Shown in pieces: positions 18,907-26,831 of a DNA stretch of 64,000 bases (positions are counted from its first letter, which is position 1; the number at the start of each line of letters is the position of its first letter). Source of the stretch: CAVVGZ01 sp963841845 (GTDB taxonomy: Bacteria; Chloroflexota; Anaerolineae; Anaerolineales; Anaerolineaceae); NCBI GenBank assembly GCA_963841845.1, contig CAWJEG010000007.1, forward strand, positions 186,001-250,000, given 5' to 3'. The position numbers and the translations under genes are program-made. The notes beneath the pieces were generated by a model. The model did no database searches. It saw only the letters and a program-made list of their open reading frames with translations, and was not told where the DNA came from.

Positions 18907-20195
18907 AATTCGCTCCCAGGCTTTGCATCCGTTCAATAAAACCGGGAAAGGAATCGCTGATACACTCTGCCGCTTGTATCTTCGTCTCCCCGTCTGCTAC
19001 CAAACCAGCCACGGCAAGCGACATTGCCAGGCGGTGGTCTCCATGGCTGTCCAGATTCGCTCCATGAAGACGGGTTGGGCCTTCAATAGTAAATCCGTCA
19101 GGCAGGGATTCGATCCTGGCGCCCATCTTTTTTAGCTCGGTTGTAATGGTAAGTATCCGGTCGGTCTCTTTTACCCGCAGCTCGCCGGCATCCGAAACCG
19201 TGGTAATTCCCTCGGCCTGGGAGGCCAGCACAGCCAGCAGCGGAAATTCATCAATCATCCGGACCACGGTGTCTCCAGCCACCCGAACTCCCTTTAGAGG
19301 ACTGGATTTCACCAACAAATCCGCTGCCGGTTCATTTCCTTCAAGCCGCTCATTTTCAAGTGTTATCGATGCTCCCATCTCCTTTAGAACATCCAGAAGT
19401 CCGGTTCGGGTGCTATTGATGCCAACATTCCGGATAAGCACCTCGCCATCGTTAACCAGCAGCCCCGCCGCCATAATGAAAGCTGCAGAGGAGAAATCTC
19501 CGGGAATTTTAATCGAAAAAGGTGAAAGGCAGGCAGCCGGCTGAATGCTTACCGAAAGCTTGTCTGTTTCCAAATTTACGCCCATAGCCGTGAGCATTCG
19601 CTCTGTATGGTCGCGGGAGGGTCCGGGAGACACAATCCTGGTTTGACCCTGGGCATACAATCCCGCCAAAAGTAAAGCACTCTTAACCTGGGCGCTGGCA
19701 ATGGGAAGAGTATGCTGCTGCCCCGTCAACATTGCTCCTTGTATGGTAAGCGGTCCATGCCCATTGGTGGTTGTGATTTTCGCACCCATTTCCTTCAACG
19801 GTAGAGCTACCCGGTTCATCGGCCGGCGTAATAGCTGTTCATCCCCTCCTAAAATACTGTCAAATTCCTGGCCTGCGAGAAGACCGGCAAGCAGGCGCAT
19901 CGTTGTTCCGGACCGTACACAGTCAAGTGCATCTTTACATCCCTTCAATCCATGCAGACCTTTTCCATGAACTCGCAGGATTGTATAGGACTCTCCTCAA
20001 GGATATCAATACCCAGGGAACGCATGCAGCCCTTTTGTAGCCAGGCAGTCTCCGCCGGTAAGGAAATCTCTTATTTCACAGGTGCCATCTGCCAGCGATC
20101 CCAGCATCAAGGCCCTGTGGGAAATGGACTTATCCCCCGGAACATCCAGGATTCCTTTTAATCTTTTTGTGTTGATTGATCCGCAAGGTTGTCAT
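18899..20195 (-). CDS. aroA: EPSP synthase (3-phosphoshikimate 1-carboxyvinyltransferase), with frame breaks
   Basis: AroA joins PEP to shikimate-3-phosphate. The intact downstream part has DCVRSGTTMRLLAGLL, SAQVKSALLLAGLYA, PGPSRDHTERML, PGDFSSAAFIMAAGLL, RVKETDRI and DSHGDHRLAMSLAVAGL. The N-terminus is found in other frames: MTTLRINQHK, then RLKGILDVPGDKSISHRALM, then CMRSLGIDILEESP, then TILRVHGKGLHGLKGC. Breaks lie near 20168 (A run), about 20020 and about 19990. The first two need one base removed; the third is one missing or two extra. Repaired length is about 431 residues, normal for AroA. Its ATG at 20195 overlaps the repaired tyrA stop as ATGA. Confidence 0.85.
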
Positions 20196-21057
20196 AAAAA
20201 TAAATTTTCCCGCCGGGTACGGACATTTCTCCAGGATTTGTCGGACAAGTTCTTCTTCTTCGGCAGCAATCAGGTGCTCCAGTTTGTCTAGCTGGCTTTT
20301 AAATTGATTGACGGAATTAAGGATTGCTTTGCGGTTGGTTAATAGAATATCCAGCATCATGGTAATATCGCTGGCTGCCAGGCGCGATGTATCGCGGAAT
20401 CCGCTGGCAGCAACTTCCCAAACCAGTTCACTCTCATCCTGGGCAGTTGCTTCGGCTGTACCAACCAATCCGCAGGATATCAGGTAAGGCAAATGGCTGA
20501 TTGCCGCCACAATCCGGTCGTGTTGTTTTGGCTCCATCAGAACGGCTCGTGATCCGATAGATTTCACGACCTGTTGGGCAAAAATCATCGTCTCTTCGGT
20601 TGTTTTCGAATGAGGCACCAGGATAAAGGGCTGGTTTTGATAAAGCAGCCCATCAGCTTGCTGAATTCCAGATACCTCCCGGCCGCACATCGGGTGTCCT
20701 CCGATGGAGTGCAGGTTTTCCGGCAGCCGTTCCATCCGCGATACAATCTCCCTTTTTGTGCTGCCAATATCCATCACCAGGCATGGCCCCGATACCTGCC
20801 TGGCAATCCCATCCAATTGCTTGAGAATTGCCGCGCACCGGAGTAGCCAGAATGATTGCATCTACTTTATCTGAGTTATTATCCAATTGATCTGCACCGT
20901 GACAAATCCATCCCTTTTCTTTGGCATAATTAACTGATTCTGCATTTTGGTCAATTCCAGTGATGGATGCACAATTGCCGCTCAATGCCGCTGCCAGGGA
21001 TCCTCCCATTAAACCCAGCCCGATGATAGCGACATGTGTTTCGGAAAGATTTTTCAC
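20192..21057 (-). CDS. tyrA: Prephenate dehydrogenase, with frame breaks
   Basis: NAD(P)-dependent oxidative decarboxylation of prephenate to hydroxyphenylpyruvate, the committed tyrosine step. The N-terminal frame has the Rossmann motif IIGLGLMGGSLAAAL and ends at AIILATPVR. Around 20835 one extra G shifts to a second frame with MDIGSTKREIVSRM, GGHPMCGREVSG, and ISHLPYLISCGLVGTA. A second extra base near 20216 is inferred, because removing it gives an end RRENLFL with a TGA overlapping the aroA ATG. The GTG start overlaps the aroF stop as GTGA. Without the second repair the frame runs to 20130. Confidence 0.82.
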
Positions 21058-22070
21058 AGCACTCTTCCTACGGCACTGGCGATAGGCCTCAGACCTTTCA
21101 TCATTTCGGCAAAACGCGCCGGTTTGAGAGATTGTGCCCCGTCTGATAGTGCTTCCTCAGGCCGGGGGTGGACTTCAATTTCCAGGCCGTCTGCACCGGC
21201 TGCAATAGATGCCCTTGATACCGCTTCAACCAGGTCCCATTTCCCTGTGGCATGGCTGGGATCAACGATAACCGGTAGATGGCTTAGCTGTTTCAAGACC
21301 GGAACGGCATTGATATCCAGGGTGAAGCGTGTATAGGATTCAAAGGTCCGAATACCGCGCTCACAAAGGATCACATTCTGGTTGCCGTGCGAAAGGATAT
21401 ATTCAGCTGCCATTAATAGCTCTTCGATGGTAGACATCATGCCCCTTTTTAATAGGACCGGGCGGTGTGCTTCACCAACTGCATGCAGTAATGCATAATT
21501 TTGCATATTGCGCGCCCCAATTTGCAGGATGTCAGCATAAACAGTTACCAGTGGGACCATCTGGGGTTCCATTACTTCAGTCACAATCGGCATCCCTGTT
21601 TCCTGTTTGGCAAGCGCCAGAAGTTCCAATCCTTCCTCGCCCAAACCCTGGAAGCTGTATGGCGATGTTCGCGGTTTATAAGCTCCACCACGCAGTATCT
21701 TTGCACCAGCTGCTTTGACCTGCCGGGCTGTCTCCAGTATCTGTTCCTGGCTCTCTACCGAGCAGGGTCCTGCCATGACAATCACCTCATCACCACCGAT
21801 CTGCACATCACCAACACATACAATGGTATTGGCGGGGTGAAAATCACGGCTTGCCAGTTTAAACGGCTTTAATATTGGGACCGTGTGGCTGACACCATCC
21901 CAGCGCTCAATTTGCTCCCGGTCCAGCGGGCGCCCGTTGCCAATCACCCCGATGATGGTGCGTTCTTCTCCCCGGGATAAGTCAACCCGGCAGCCCAGTT
22001 GTTCGATGCGGGCAATAACATGTTCTATCTGACCATTGCTGGCCTCTTTGTTCATCACGATAATCATCAT
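21054..22070 (-). CDS. aroF: 3-deoxy-7-phosphoheptulonate synthase with N-terminal ferredoxin-like domain
   Basis: DAHP synthase, the first committed step of the pathway. Residues 1 to about 70 form the ferredoxin-like regulatory domain seen in Thermotoga and Bacillus-type enzymes (MIIVMNKEASNGQIEHVIAR). The barrel has VMAGPCSVESQEQI, LRGGAYKPRTSPYSFQG, IGARNMQNYALL, PVLLKRGMMSTIEELLMAAEY, CERGIRTF, VDPSHATGKW and LEIEVHPRPEEALSDGAQSL. That class is often feedback-inhibited through the extra domain. GAGAGGTG precedes the ATG at 22070. It overlaps tyrA by four bases and follows pheA by 32. Confidence 0.95.
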   Translation of the reverse strand: MMIIVMNKEASNGQIEHVIARIEQLGCRVDLSRGEERTIIGVIGNGRPLDREQIERWDGVSHTVPILKPFKLASRDFHPANTIVCVGDVQIGGDEVIVMAGPCSVESQEQILETARQVKAAGAKILRGGAYKPRTSPYSFQGLGEEGLELLALAKQETGMPIVTEVMEPQMVPLVTVYADILQIGARNMQNYALLHAVGEAHRPVLLKRGMMSTIEELLMAAEYILSHGNQNVILCERGIRTFESYTRFTLDINAVPVLKQLSHLPVIVDPSHATGKWDLVEAVSRASIAAGADGLEIEVHPRPEEALSDGAQSLKPARFAEMMKGLRPIASAVGRVL

Positions 22071-22102
22071 TTCACCTCTCATCAAATGCCAGTGTTAATA
22101 AC

Positions 22103-22942
22103 TTAGTTTTCACTGTCCGAAAATGGCGTCGTTGCCGCCTGGTAGGAACCAAGCAGTTTAACAAAGGAAGAGCGCCGTAGCAGTCCCAGTATGGCTGCTT
22201 CCGCCTTTGGCTCCTGCGAATGACCTTCAAAATCCAGGTAAAAAATATACTGCCAGGGTCTGTTTAATCTTGGACGTGATTCAATCTTTGTCAGGTTGAT
22301 ATTGCGCCTTGAAAACTCTCCCAGGCATTCATACAAAACACCCGGTTTGTGGGGTGTTGTGAATACCAGGGAGGTTTTGTTGCGCTGGGCGTGCGGGGCG
22401 CCTTCCTTTGATATAAGGAAAAAACGGGTGTAATTAAATTGAAAATCCTCAATTTCTTGATCAAGGATATCCAGACCGTACAATTCTCCAGCCAGGGCGC
22501 TGGCAATAACTGCTGTGGAATTATCCGGATTTGCAGCCAGATCATGGGCACTCCCAGCTGTATCAGGAGCGGGATCTGCATCAAGCCCGCGGCGGGTGAT
22601 GTAACGCTGGCACTGGGCCAGGGCTTGGGGATGAGAGCGCACCCTTTTTAAATCAGACACCTGTGTGCCAGGATATGCCAGAAGCATGTGGTGCACACGT
22701 AAAATTACTTCTGCATAAATTGTCAGATCATGATCCATCAACAGCTCATAGGATCCTGCCACTGACCCGGCTACCGCATTTTCGATGGGTACCATACCCA
22801 TATTTGCCTCACCGGTTTCCACTTTGGTAAATACTTCCGCTAATGTCTTGCAGGGGATGCTTTCTGCATCCTTTCCAAAATACTCACGGATTGCCTCTTC
22901 TGAATATGCACCAGGTATCCCTTGAAATGAGATTTTCAACAT
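22103..22942 (-). CDS. pheA: Prephenate dehydratase
   Basis: Converts prephenate to phenylpyruvate. The 279-residue protein shows ISFQGIPGAYSEEAIREYFG at the start, VPIENAVAGSVAGSYELL, the catalytic TRF motif in NYTRFFLI, and a C-terminal ACT domain with LTKIESRPRLNRPWQYIFY; the ESRP motif binds phenylalanine for feedback inhibition in this family. It is monofunctional, with no chorismate mutase domain attached, which fits the separate aroH just upstream. GGAGG seven bases before the ATG at 22942 decides the start. The gap to aroH is 19 bases. Confidence 0.95.
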   Translation of the reverse strand: MLKISFQGIPGAYSEEAIREYFGKDAESIPCKTLAEVFTKVETGEANMGMVPIENAVAGSVAGSYELLMDHDLTIYAEVILRVHHMLLAYPGTQVSDLKRVRSHPQALAQCQRYITRRGLDADPAPDTAGSAHDLAANPDNSTAVIASALAGELYGLDILDQEIEDFQFNYTRFFLISKEGAPHAQRNKTSLVFTTPHKPGVLYECLGEFSRRNINLTKIESRPRLNRPWQYIFYLDFEGHSQEPKAEAAILGLLRRSSFVKLLGSYQAATTPFSDSEN

Positions 22943-22961
22943 GAATCCTCCATCCATCAAA

Positions 22962-23333
22962 TTAATATTTTTCCTTTATAAGATCAGGGCGTAGTTTCTT
23001 CGCACCTTTTAAAAAAATGTGTTTGATCTGGTCTTGCTCAAGATCTGTATTGATGAGAACGACCACCCGTATACAATTTTCCAGGCTGCCTTCAACCATC
23101 ATTTCTTGGTAACACATCAAGGGGGTAAGAGTCCAGCCCATCCCCCGCACAGCTTCGGCTGGGTATGCTGCAGTAAGATCCCCGGTGGCGGTGAACAGGA
23201 TAGCGGCTACTTCTTCCTGTTGCAGACTGTTCTCTTTAATGATTTGTTCCAGCAATTCTTGCGTGGCAGTCAGAATTTCTGGTTTTGTATTTTTTTCAAC
23301 TGTTATCGCCCCGCGAATGCCTCTGGTTTTCAT
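22962..23333 (-). CDS. aroH: Monofunctional chorismate mutase, AroH class
   Basis: A 123-residue chorismate mutase of the Bacillus-type trimeric AroH fold, making prephenate from chorismate. Signatures are RGIRGAITVEKNT, VAAILFTATGDLTAAYPAEA, GWTLTPLMCYQEM and the C-terminal CIRVVVLINTDL and GAKKLRPDL. It is the first structural gene of the aromatic operon. The ATG at 23333 has AGGGAC upstream. Only about ten bases separate the attenuator T-run from this ribosome site, so its expression depends on read-through of the terminator. Confidence 0.94.
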   Translation of the reverse strand: MKTRGIRGAITVEKNTKPEILTATQELLEQIIKENSLQQEEVAAILFTATGDLTAAYPAEAVRGMGWTLTPLMCYQEMMVEGSLENCIRVVVLINTDLEQDQIKHIFLKGAKKLRPDLIKEKY

Positions 23334-23346
23334 GGTTGTCCCTTTC

Positions 23347-23383
23347 AAAAAAAAAGGACATGGAGTTTTTTTGCTCCATGTCC
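23347..23383 (-). terminator. Attenuator terminator in the aromatic operon leader
   Basis: A perfect 10-base-pair stem (GGACATGGAG with CTCCATGTCC; 23374-23383 and 23356-23365) with an eight-base A-rich loop is followed on the minus strand by nine T residues (23347-23355). It stands between the leader peptide and aroH, so transcripts must read through it to express the operon. Confidence 0.93.
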
Positions 23384-23405
23384 TGATCTTTTTTTCTGTC
23401 TTTCG

Positions 23406-23501
23406 TTATACTAACCTGGTTCGTCTCAGCCAACATGAAGAAGCCATCATTCTCGGGATGGTAAAGTAATAATAAAAGGAGAAGTAGGTGCTTTTCTTCA
23501 T
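23406..23501 (-). CDS. Aromatic amino-acid leader peptide, 31 codons
   Basis: A short reading frame starts at the ATG at 23501 and stops with TAA at 23406-23408. Codons 6-13 read YFSFYYYF, four Tyr and three Phe codons in eight, and Trp is codon 24. The ribosome site is weak. It starts about 30 bases after the predicted transcription start and ends just before the attenuator hairpin. The control codons match the end products of the operon, as in the phenylalanine leader of enteric bacteria. The peptide itself is expected to be unstable; its translation is the sensor. Confidence 0.88.
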   Translation of the reverse strand: MKKSTYFSFYYYFTIPRMMASSCWLRRTRLV

Positions 23502-23502
23502 G
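23434..23502 (-). promoter_or_regulatory. Anti-terminator and protector segments of the attenuator
   Basis: Segment 1 (23494-23502, CATGAAGAA, overlapping the leader start codon) is the exact complement of segment 2 (23434-23442, TTCTTCATG). Segment 2 with its flank (CTTCATGTT) can also pair with the 5' arm of the terminator (GGACATGGAG) over nine positions, allowing G-U pairs. These are the 1:2, 2:3 and 3:4 pairings of classical transcription attenuation. A ribosome stalled at the Tyr/Phe block would cover segment 1 and let 2 pair with 3, preventing termination. Confidence 0.85.
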
Positions 23503-23536
23503 GCCGGCTTAATTTGCAGAGAGATTAATTCAATAC

Positions 23537-23565
23537 ATAATACCCATTAAATCACGATTTGTCAA
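23537..23565 (-). promoter_or_regulatory. Promoter of the aromatic operon
   Basis: TTGACA (23560-23565) and TATTAT (23537-23542) are separated by exactly 17 bases. The predicted start near 23530 leaves a leader of about 200 bases that contains the leader peptide and attenuator. Confidence 0.88.
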
Positions 23566-23577
23566 TATTTTTTCACG

Positions 23578-23616
23578 GGTTAGGTTAGCAGGTTTCACAG
23601 GTTAGGTTTGCAGGTT
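23578..23616 (-). repeat. Two 17-base direct repeats upstream of the aromatic promoter
   Basis: Positions 23578-23594 and 23600-23616 match at 16 of 17 bases with a 22-base period, about two helical turns. On the minus strand each reads AACCTGCnAACCTAACC. They lie roughly 48 to 86 bases upstream of the predicted start, just beyond the -35 box, a usual place for an activator site. No regulator is identified. Confidence 0.7.
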
Positions 23617-23792
23617 GTTTTCTCCGGTTTTTTGGGTTACATTGATTGACAATTGTTTATACCCAGGCCTTTTTACCAGAATATTGGGGGTGTTCACAAT
23701 CCAAACTCGCAATTTTCCAGCATATCCCCATCATTATTGACCCTGTGAATACTGGATTTTGTATTGAGAATTTTAAATTGTAATAATCAGCC

Positions 23793-24929
23793 TCACTTTA
23801 GTTTGACCCGTGAGCTTTTTCCAGCTCTAACCAGTTTCACTTTGCTATTTTTTGGCATTTTTTGTTTACCAAAACCGATTGCAGCTGGTATCAGAAGCAG
23901 CAGCATTAAGAATCCCAATAACAAAAAAAACATTTTCCAGGGGGCATCACCCCCCAATTCAGGAACCAGACCGCCCGGATTGTAGCTGCTTTCACCCAGG
24001 CTGGAAATGCTTGCCGATCTTTCTTCACCCAGCGTAACAGTCAGATCCCTGCGCAATCCATCCCGCAATGCGGATGGAGAGGTGTAACTGATAATATATT
24101 CACTCCTCATCATACGGTTATATTTCTCATAAATTTTCTTCAACGAGATTTCATCATCTGCAAAGCCATACTGCCCGCCAGCTTCTTTCGCCAGGTGAAC
24201 CAACGCCTTTTCATCAAGGGCGGTCACATTCCCTGTTCCTTGGTTTGGATCACCAAATCCAATTGTGGATATGGATAATCCTTTTTGGCCAATTGCCATC
24301 ATTACTTTTTCTGGTGTGTTTTTACTGCGGTTATCCATTCCATCCGTTAATAAAATGATTGCCTTGCGACCAGGAAGCGGATTCAATATCTCCACTGCTT
24401 GCATTGCTCCATCATACATGGCGGTATCACCGGTTGCCTGGATTTTCTTGATTGAATTTTCAAGGGTGTTCTTATCCCCGGTTATTTCTTGAAAATAATG
24501 CACATTGTCGCTGAAAGTCACGATGCCAGCCTGGTCATTTTCTCCCATCCTCCTTATATAATCAGCAGCCACGATTTTTGCAATTTTCAATTTATTGCCG
24601 CTGAGCATGCTTCCAGAGGTGTCAATGGCTAAAATGGTGGTCAGTGGACCTACCTCACCTTTTCCCAGGATCTTATCTGGCTGAATTATCTGATCATTCT
24701 CTGTGATTACCAGACCATCAGGATCTATTGCAAGGGGCTCACCAGCCGAATTGGTTATGGAGATGTATGCGGTGACCACAGGAAATTGGGAGGTGTCCAA
24801 TTGAGTAATCTTGATGATAGGATCGTCATTAGGAATTTGCCGAATTTCCTGTGGTAAAAGCATTCCTGTCGTAAGGACAAAAAATACTGGGATTAGGAAT
24901 AATAATAAAATCCGGTTATTTCTCGACAT
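23793..24929 (-). CDS. Membrane-anchored VWA domain protein of the ubiquitin-like operon
   Basis: A 378-residue protein with an N-terminal signal/anchor helix, a beta-rich segment, a von Willebrand factor A domain with a complete MIDAS (DTSGSMLSGNKL at about residue 105, TGDTAMYDGA, LLTDGMDNRS), a C-terminal membrane helix (APWKMFFLLLGFLMLLLLIP) and a basic tail ending SSRVKLK. The VWA domain would lie outside the membrane and bind a protein partner through a metal. The E2 protein of the same operon ends in the same SRVKLK. It is the last gene, two bases after the FHA gene. Its role is unknown; VWA genes recur in bacterial E1/E2/JAB neighbourhoods. Confidence 0.85.
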   Translation of the reverse strand: MSRNNRILLLFLIPVFFVLTTGMLLPQEIRQIPNDDPIIKITQLDTSQFPVVTAYISITNSAGEPLAIDPDGLVITENDQIIQPDKILGKGEVGPLTTILAIDTSGSMLSGNKLKIAKIVAADYIRRMGENDQAGIVTFSDNVHYFQEITGDKNTLENSIKKIQATGDTAMYDGAMQAVEILNPLPGRKAIILLTDGMDNRSKNTPEKVMMAIGQKGLSISTIGFGDPNQGTGNVTALDEKALVHLAKEAGGQYGFADDEISLKKIYEKYNRMMRSEYIISYTSPSALRDGLRRDLTVTLGEERSASISSLGESSYNPGGLVPELGGDAPWKMFFLLLGFLMLLLLIPAAIGFGKQKMPKNSKVKLVRAGKSSRVKLK

Positions 24930-24931
24930 AA

Positions 24932-25789
24932 TTACCTCTTCTCATGATAGACAAGCTCTGTATTTCCGACAAGAATGGATTGCTTGTTTTTTAATTGGGC
25001 TATCTCTATTCTTTTCTTATTGATGAATGTCCCTGTTAAGCTCATATCCTTGATTTTGAAATGAGAACCGTAACCCTTGATCATGGCATGCTGGGGGGCA
25101 ATATCCGGATCCGGTAAAACCAACTCGGCTTTGAAAGCATCGCTGCCAATAAATACGCTGGGACTCTGCGGTTTCAGAAACTTATCTAGGATGAATTCCA
25201 TCCCTTTTAATTTTCCGCTTTTTACTTCCAGCCAGGCGCGCGAGAGCAAAAACACAATCAAAGCAGTGCAGACTCCAACCGATGCGCCGAGTAAGATCAT
25301 CCCGGCGGCTTTCCCCAGGAGCGGGTCATCCAATAATCCCCGAGCAGCAGAAAGAAGCAGCCCACCCAGTACGCCTCCAATCAAACCACCCAGCCCTCCT
25401 TTCCATAGTTGCGTTCCCCCGGTGATACCAGCCGCCAGGCCAATCATAAGGCCAAAAATTCCCCAACCAATTAATCGTTCCAATTCCCCCCCGCCCAGCA
25501 CCTGGAATAAACCCTCAGCAATTGGAAGCCCAATGGCTCCTCCAGCCATGCCTAGCAGTCCGGTTGAGAGGCAGGAACGTAATCCAAGAACCGGATTTCT
25601 GTTGAGGATTCCATCGGCAAGGCCAATTAATACACCAATGCTTAATCCTATCAATCCGCCAACTACTATTTCAGCAAGGTACAGGTTCGAGAAAAATGAA
25701 AGTCCAAGGATATTGCTGATTTGCCAGCCTATCAACCCCCCTATCGCTCCCAGGACACCATAATAAAAGATACGCATCAACCTACTCAT
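24932..25789 (-). CDS. Polytopic membrane protein with C-terminal FHA domain
   Basis: The first 190 residues form several glycine-rich membrane helices (GGLIGGVLGGLLLSAARG and similar). The last 90 residues look like a forkhead-associated domain: VFIGSDAFKAELVLPDPDIA, QHAMIKGYG, then SLTGTFINKKRI. FHA domains bind phosphothreonine; here the key Arg and Ser positions are not perfect (GSD rather than GRS), so binding may be altered. AAGGAGAT six bases before the ATG at 25789 fixes the start, which overlaps the JAMM gene by eight bases. It probably anchors part of the conjugation machinery at the membrane; this is inference. Confidence 0.8.
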   Translation of the reverse strand: MSRLMRIFYYGVLGAIGGLIGWQISNILGLSFFSNLYLAEIVVGGLIGLSIGVLIGLADGILNRNPVLGLRSCLSTGLLGMAGGAIGLPIAEGLFQVLGGGELERLIGWGIFGLMIGLAAGITGGTQLWKGGLGGLIGGVLGGLLLSAARGLLDDPLLGKAAGMILLGASVGVCTALIVFLLSRAWLEVKSGKLKGMEFILDKFLKPQSPSVFIGSDAFKAELVLPDPDIAPQHAMIKGYGSHFKIKDMSLTGTFINKKRIEIAQLKNKQSILVGNTELVYHEKR

Positions 25790-26441
25790 ATAGATCTCCT
25801 TGTGCTTGCAGGTTATTATGGATTACCATGTTCTTCCAGTGAACTACACTGCGGTCTTTTCCGTTTGTAAGCTCGTAAAAGCCATAATAATTTCGGGGAT
25901 CAAGCAGGTTGTCCTTTTGGCGGATAAAAAATCCTCCGCTGCTTGAGAAAGGCTCAATTACAAGGGCAACCTGCCACAATTCCGGGAAAAAATTTTCGTG
26001 CAGCCAGGTATCATATTCCGATAAGAAAACTCCCATCCGGGGGTGTGTATGGAACCAACCCAATACATCCTTGGTAGAAAAATGATCATAGACATAATTG
26101 AGTAAAGTAACCTGGCTGTCTTGTGTGAAGGTAAGAAAGGCGTTCCCATGTATGATTTGCTGAGCGGGTAGGATTGTATCCACAACGATGAATTGATCCC
26201 CGCTGGCTCTATCAATACGGTATTTTCCCAGCAGCCATCCTCCAACTTCATTATTTAGATCTGTCCCTGAATGTGCGCAAAAACGGATGTAGGCTTTCTG
26301 TGTCACAAAGATTGAGACCGCCGGTTCATTTTGGGTGATCCGTGTTTTAATTGGCTGCCATTTCAGTGCACGTTTATAAGGAATTTGTGAACAGCGGTAT
26401 AGGCTTGTTTCATCCGTAAAGATCCGTATCGGTGATGTCAT
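25782..26441 (-). CDS. JAB/JAMM-domain metalloprotease, predicted deubiquitinase-like
   Basis: A 219-residue protein with a full JAMM zinc site: Glu65 in NNEVGGWLLG, and His131, His133, Ser141 and Asp144 in FHTHPRMGVFLSEYD, matching H-x-H-x7-S-x2-D. Such enzymes remove or trim ubiquitin-like proteins. The free ubiquitin-like protein encoded just upstream already ends in Gly, so processing is not required for activation and removal from targets is the more likely job. The first 40 residues are a non-conserved extension. AGGTG lies eight bases before the ATG. Confidence 0.9.
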   Translation of the reverse strand: MTSPIRIFTDETSLYRCSQIPYKRALKWQPIKTRITQNEPAVSIFVTQKAYIRFCAHSGTDLNNEVGGWLLGKYRIDRASGDQFIVVDTILPAQQIIHGNAFLTFTQDSQVTLLNYVYDHFSTKDVLGWFHTHPRMGVFLSEYDTWLHENFFPELWQVALVIEPFSSSGGFFIRQKDNLLDPRNYYGFYELTNGKDRSVVHWKNMVIHNNLQAQGDLYE

Positions 26442-26510
26442 ATGAGTGCACCTGTTTAGATTTATTGCCTTAGAACTGGACAGATATCATGTTCTTGTTG
26501 AACAAGGAAC

Positions 26511-26777
26511 CTACCCGGCCGTAATATCAGCAGTGATCATCACCCTGTCACCTTCCGGCACATTTGCCGAGGAGAGTGTCTCGGTTTCCTGTAATTCTCT
26601 GCCCAGGGCTTTACTGTCCAGGCGATAGTTGATCGGTCGTCCATCTGGTCCAGTGGTAGGTAGTTCAAGTGTAGTGGCAAGCTCGGGAATTAATTCTTTC
26701 ACTGGAATGTCATCCGGGACTTCAGCCGTTCGGCTGCCACCGGAGGGAAGTACTAAGGTAATATTTTTGTCTGCCAT
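26511..26777 (-). CDS. Ubiquitin-like protein (YukD-like beta-grasp), free form
   Basis: An 88-residue protein with a beta-grasp-like pattern: ITLVLPSGGSRTAEVPDDIP for the first hairpin, a helix (VKELIPELATTLEL), and RVMITADI for the last strand. It ends exactly in ITAG, leaving a C-terminal Gly available for adenylation by the E1 in this operon. It is close to the first 88 residues of the E2 protein, about 58 identical positions by eye without gaps, so one arose from the other by duplication. AAAGGAGA precedes the ATG. It is presumably the conjugated modifier. Confidence 0.85.
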   Translation of the reverse strand: MADKNITLVLPSGGSRTAEVPDDIPVKELIPELATTLELPTTGPDGRPINYRLDSKALGRELQETETLSSANVPEGDRVMITADITAG

Positions 26778-26831
26778 TTTGATCTCCTTTAATTGTCTTG
26801 TCAGAATAATAAATAGTGGAAATAACCAGTC

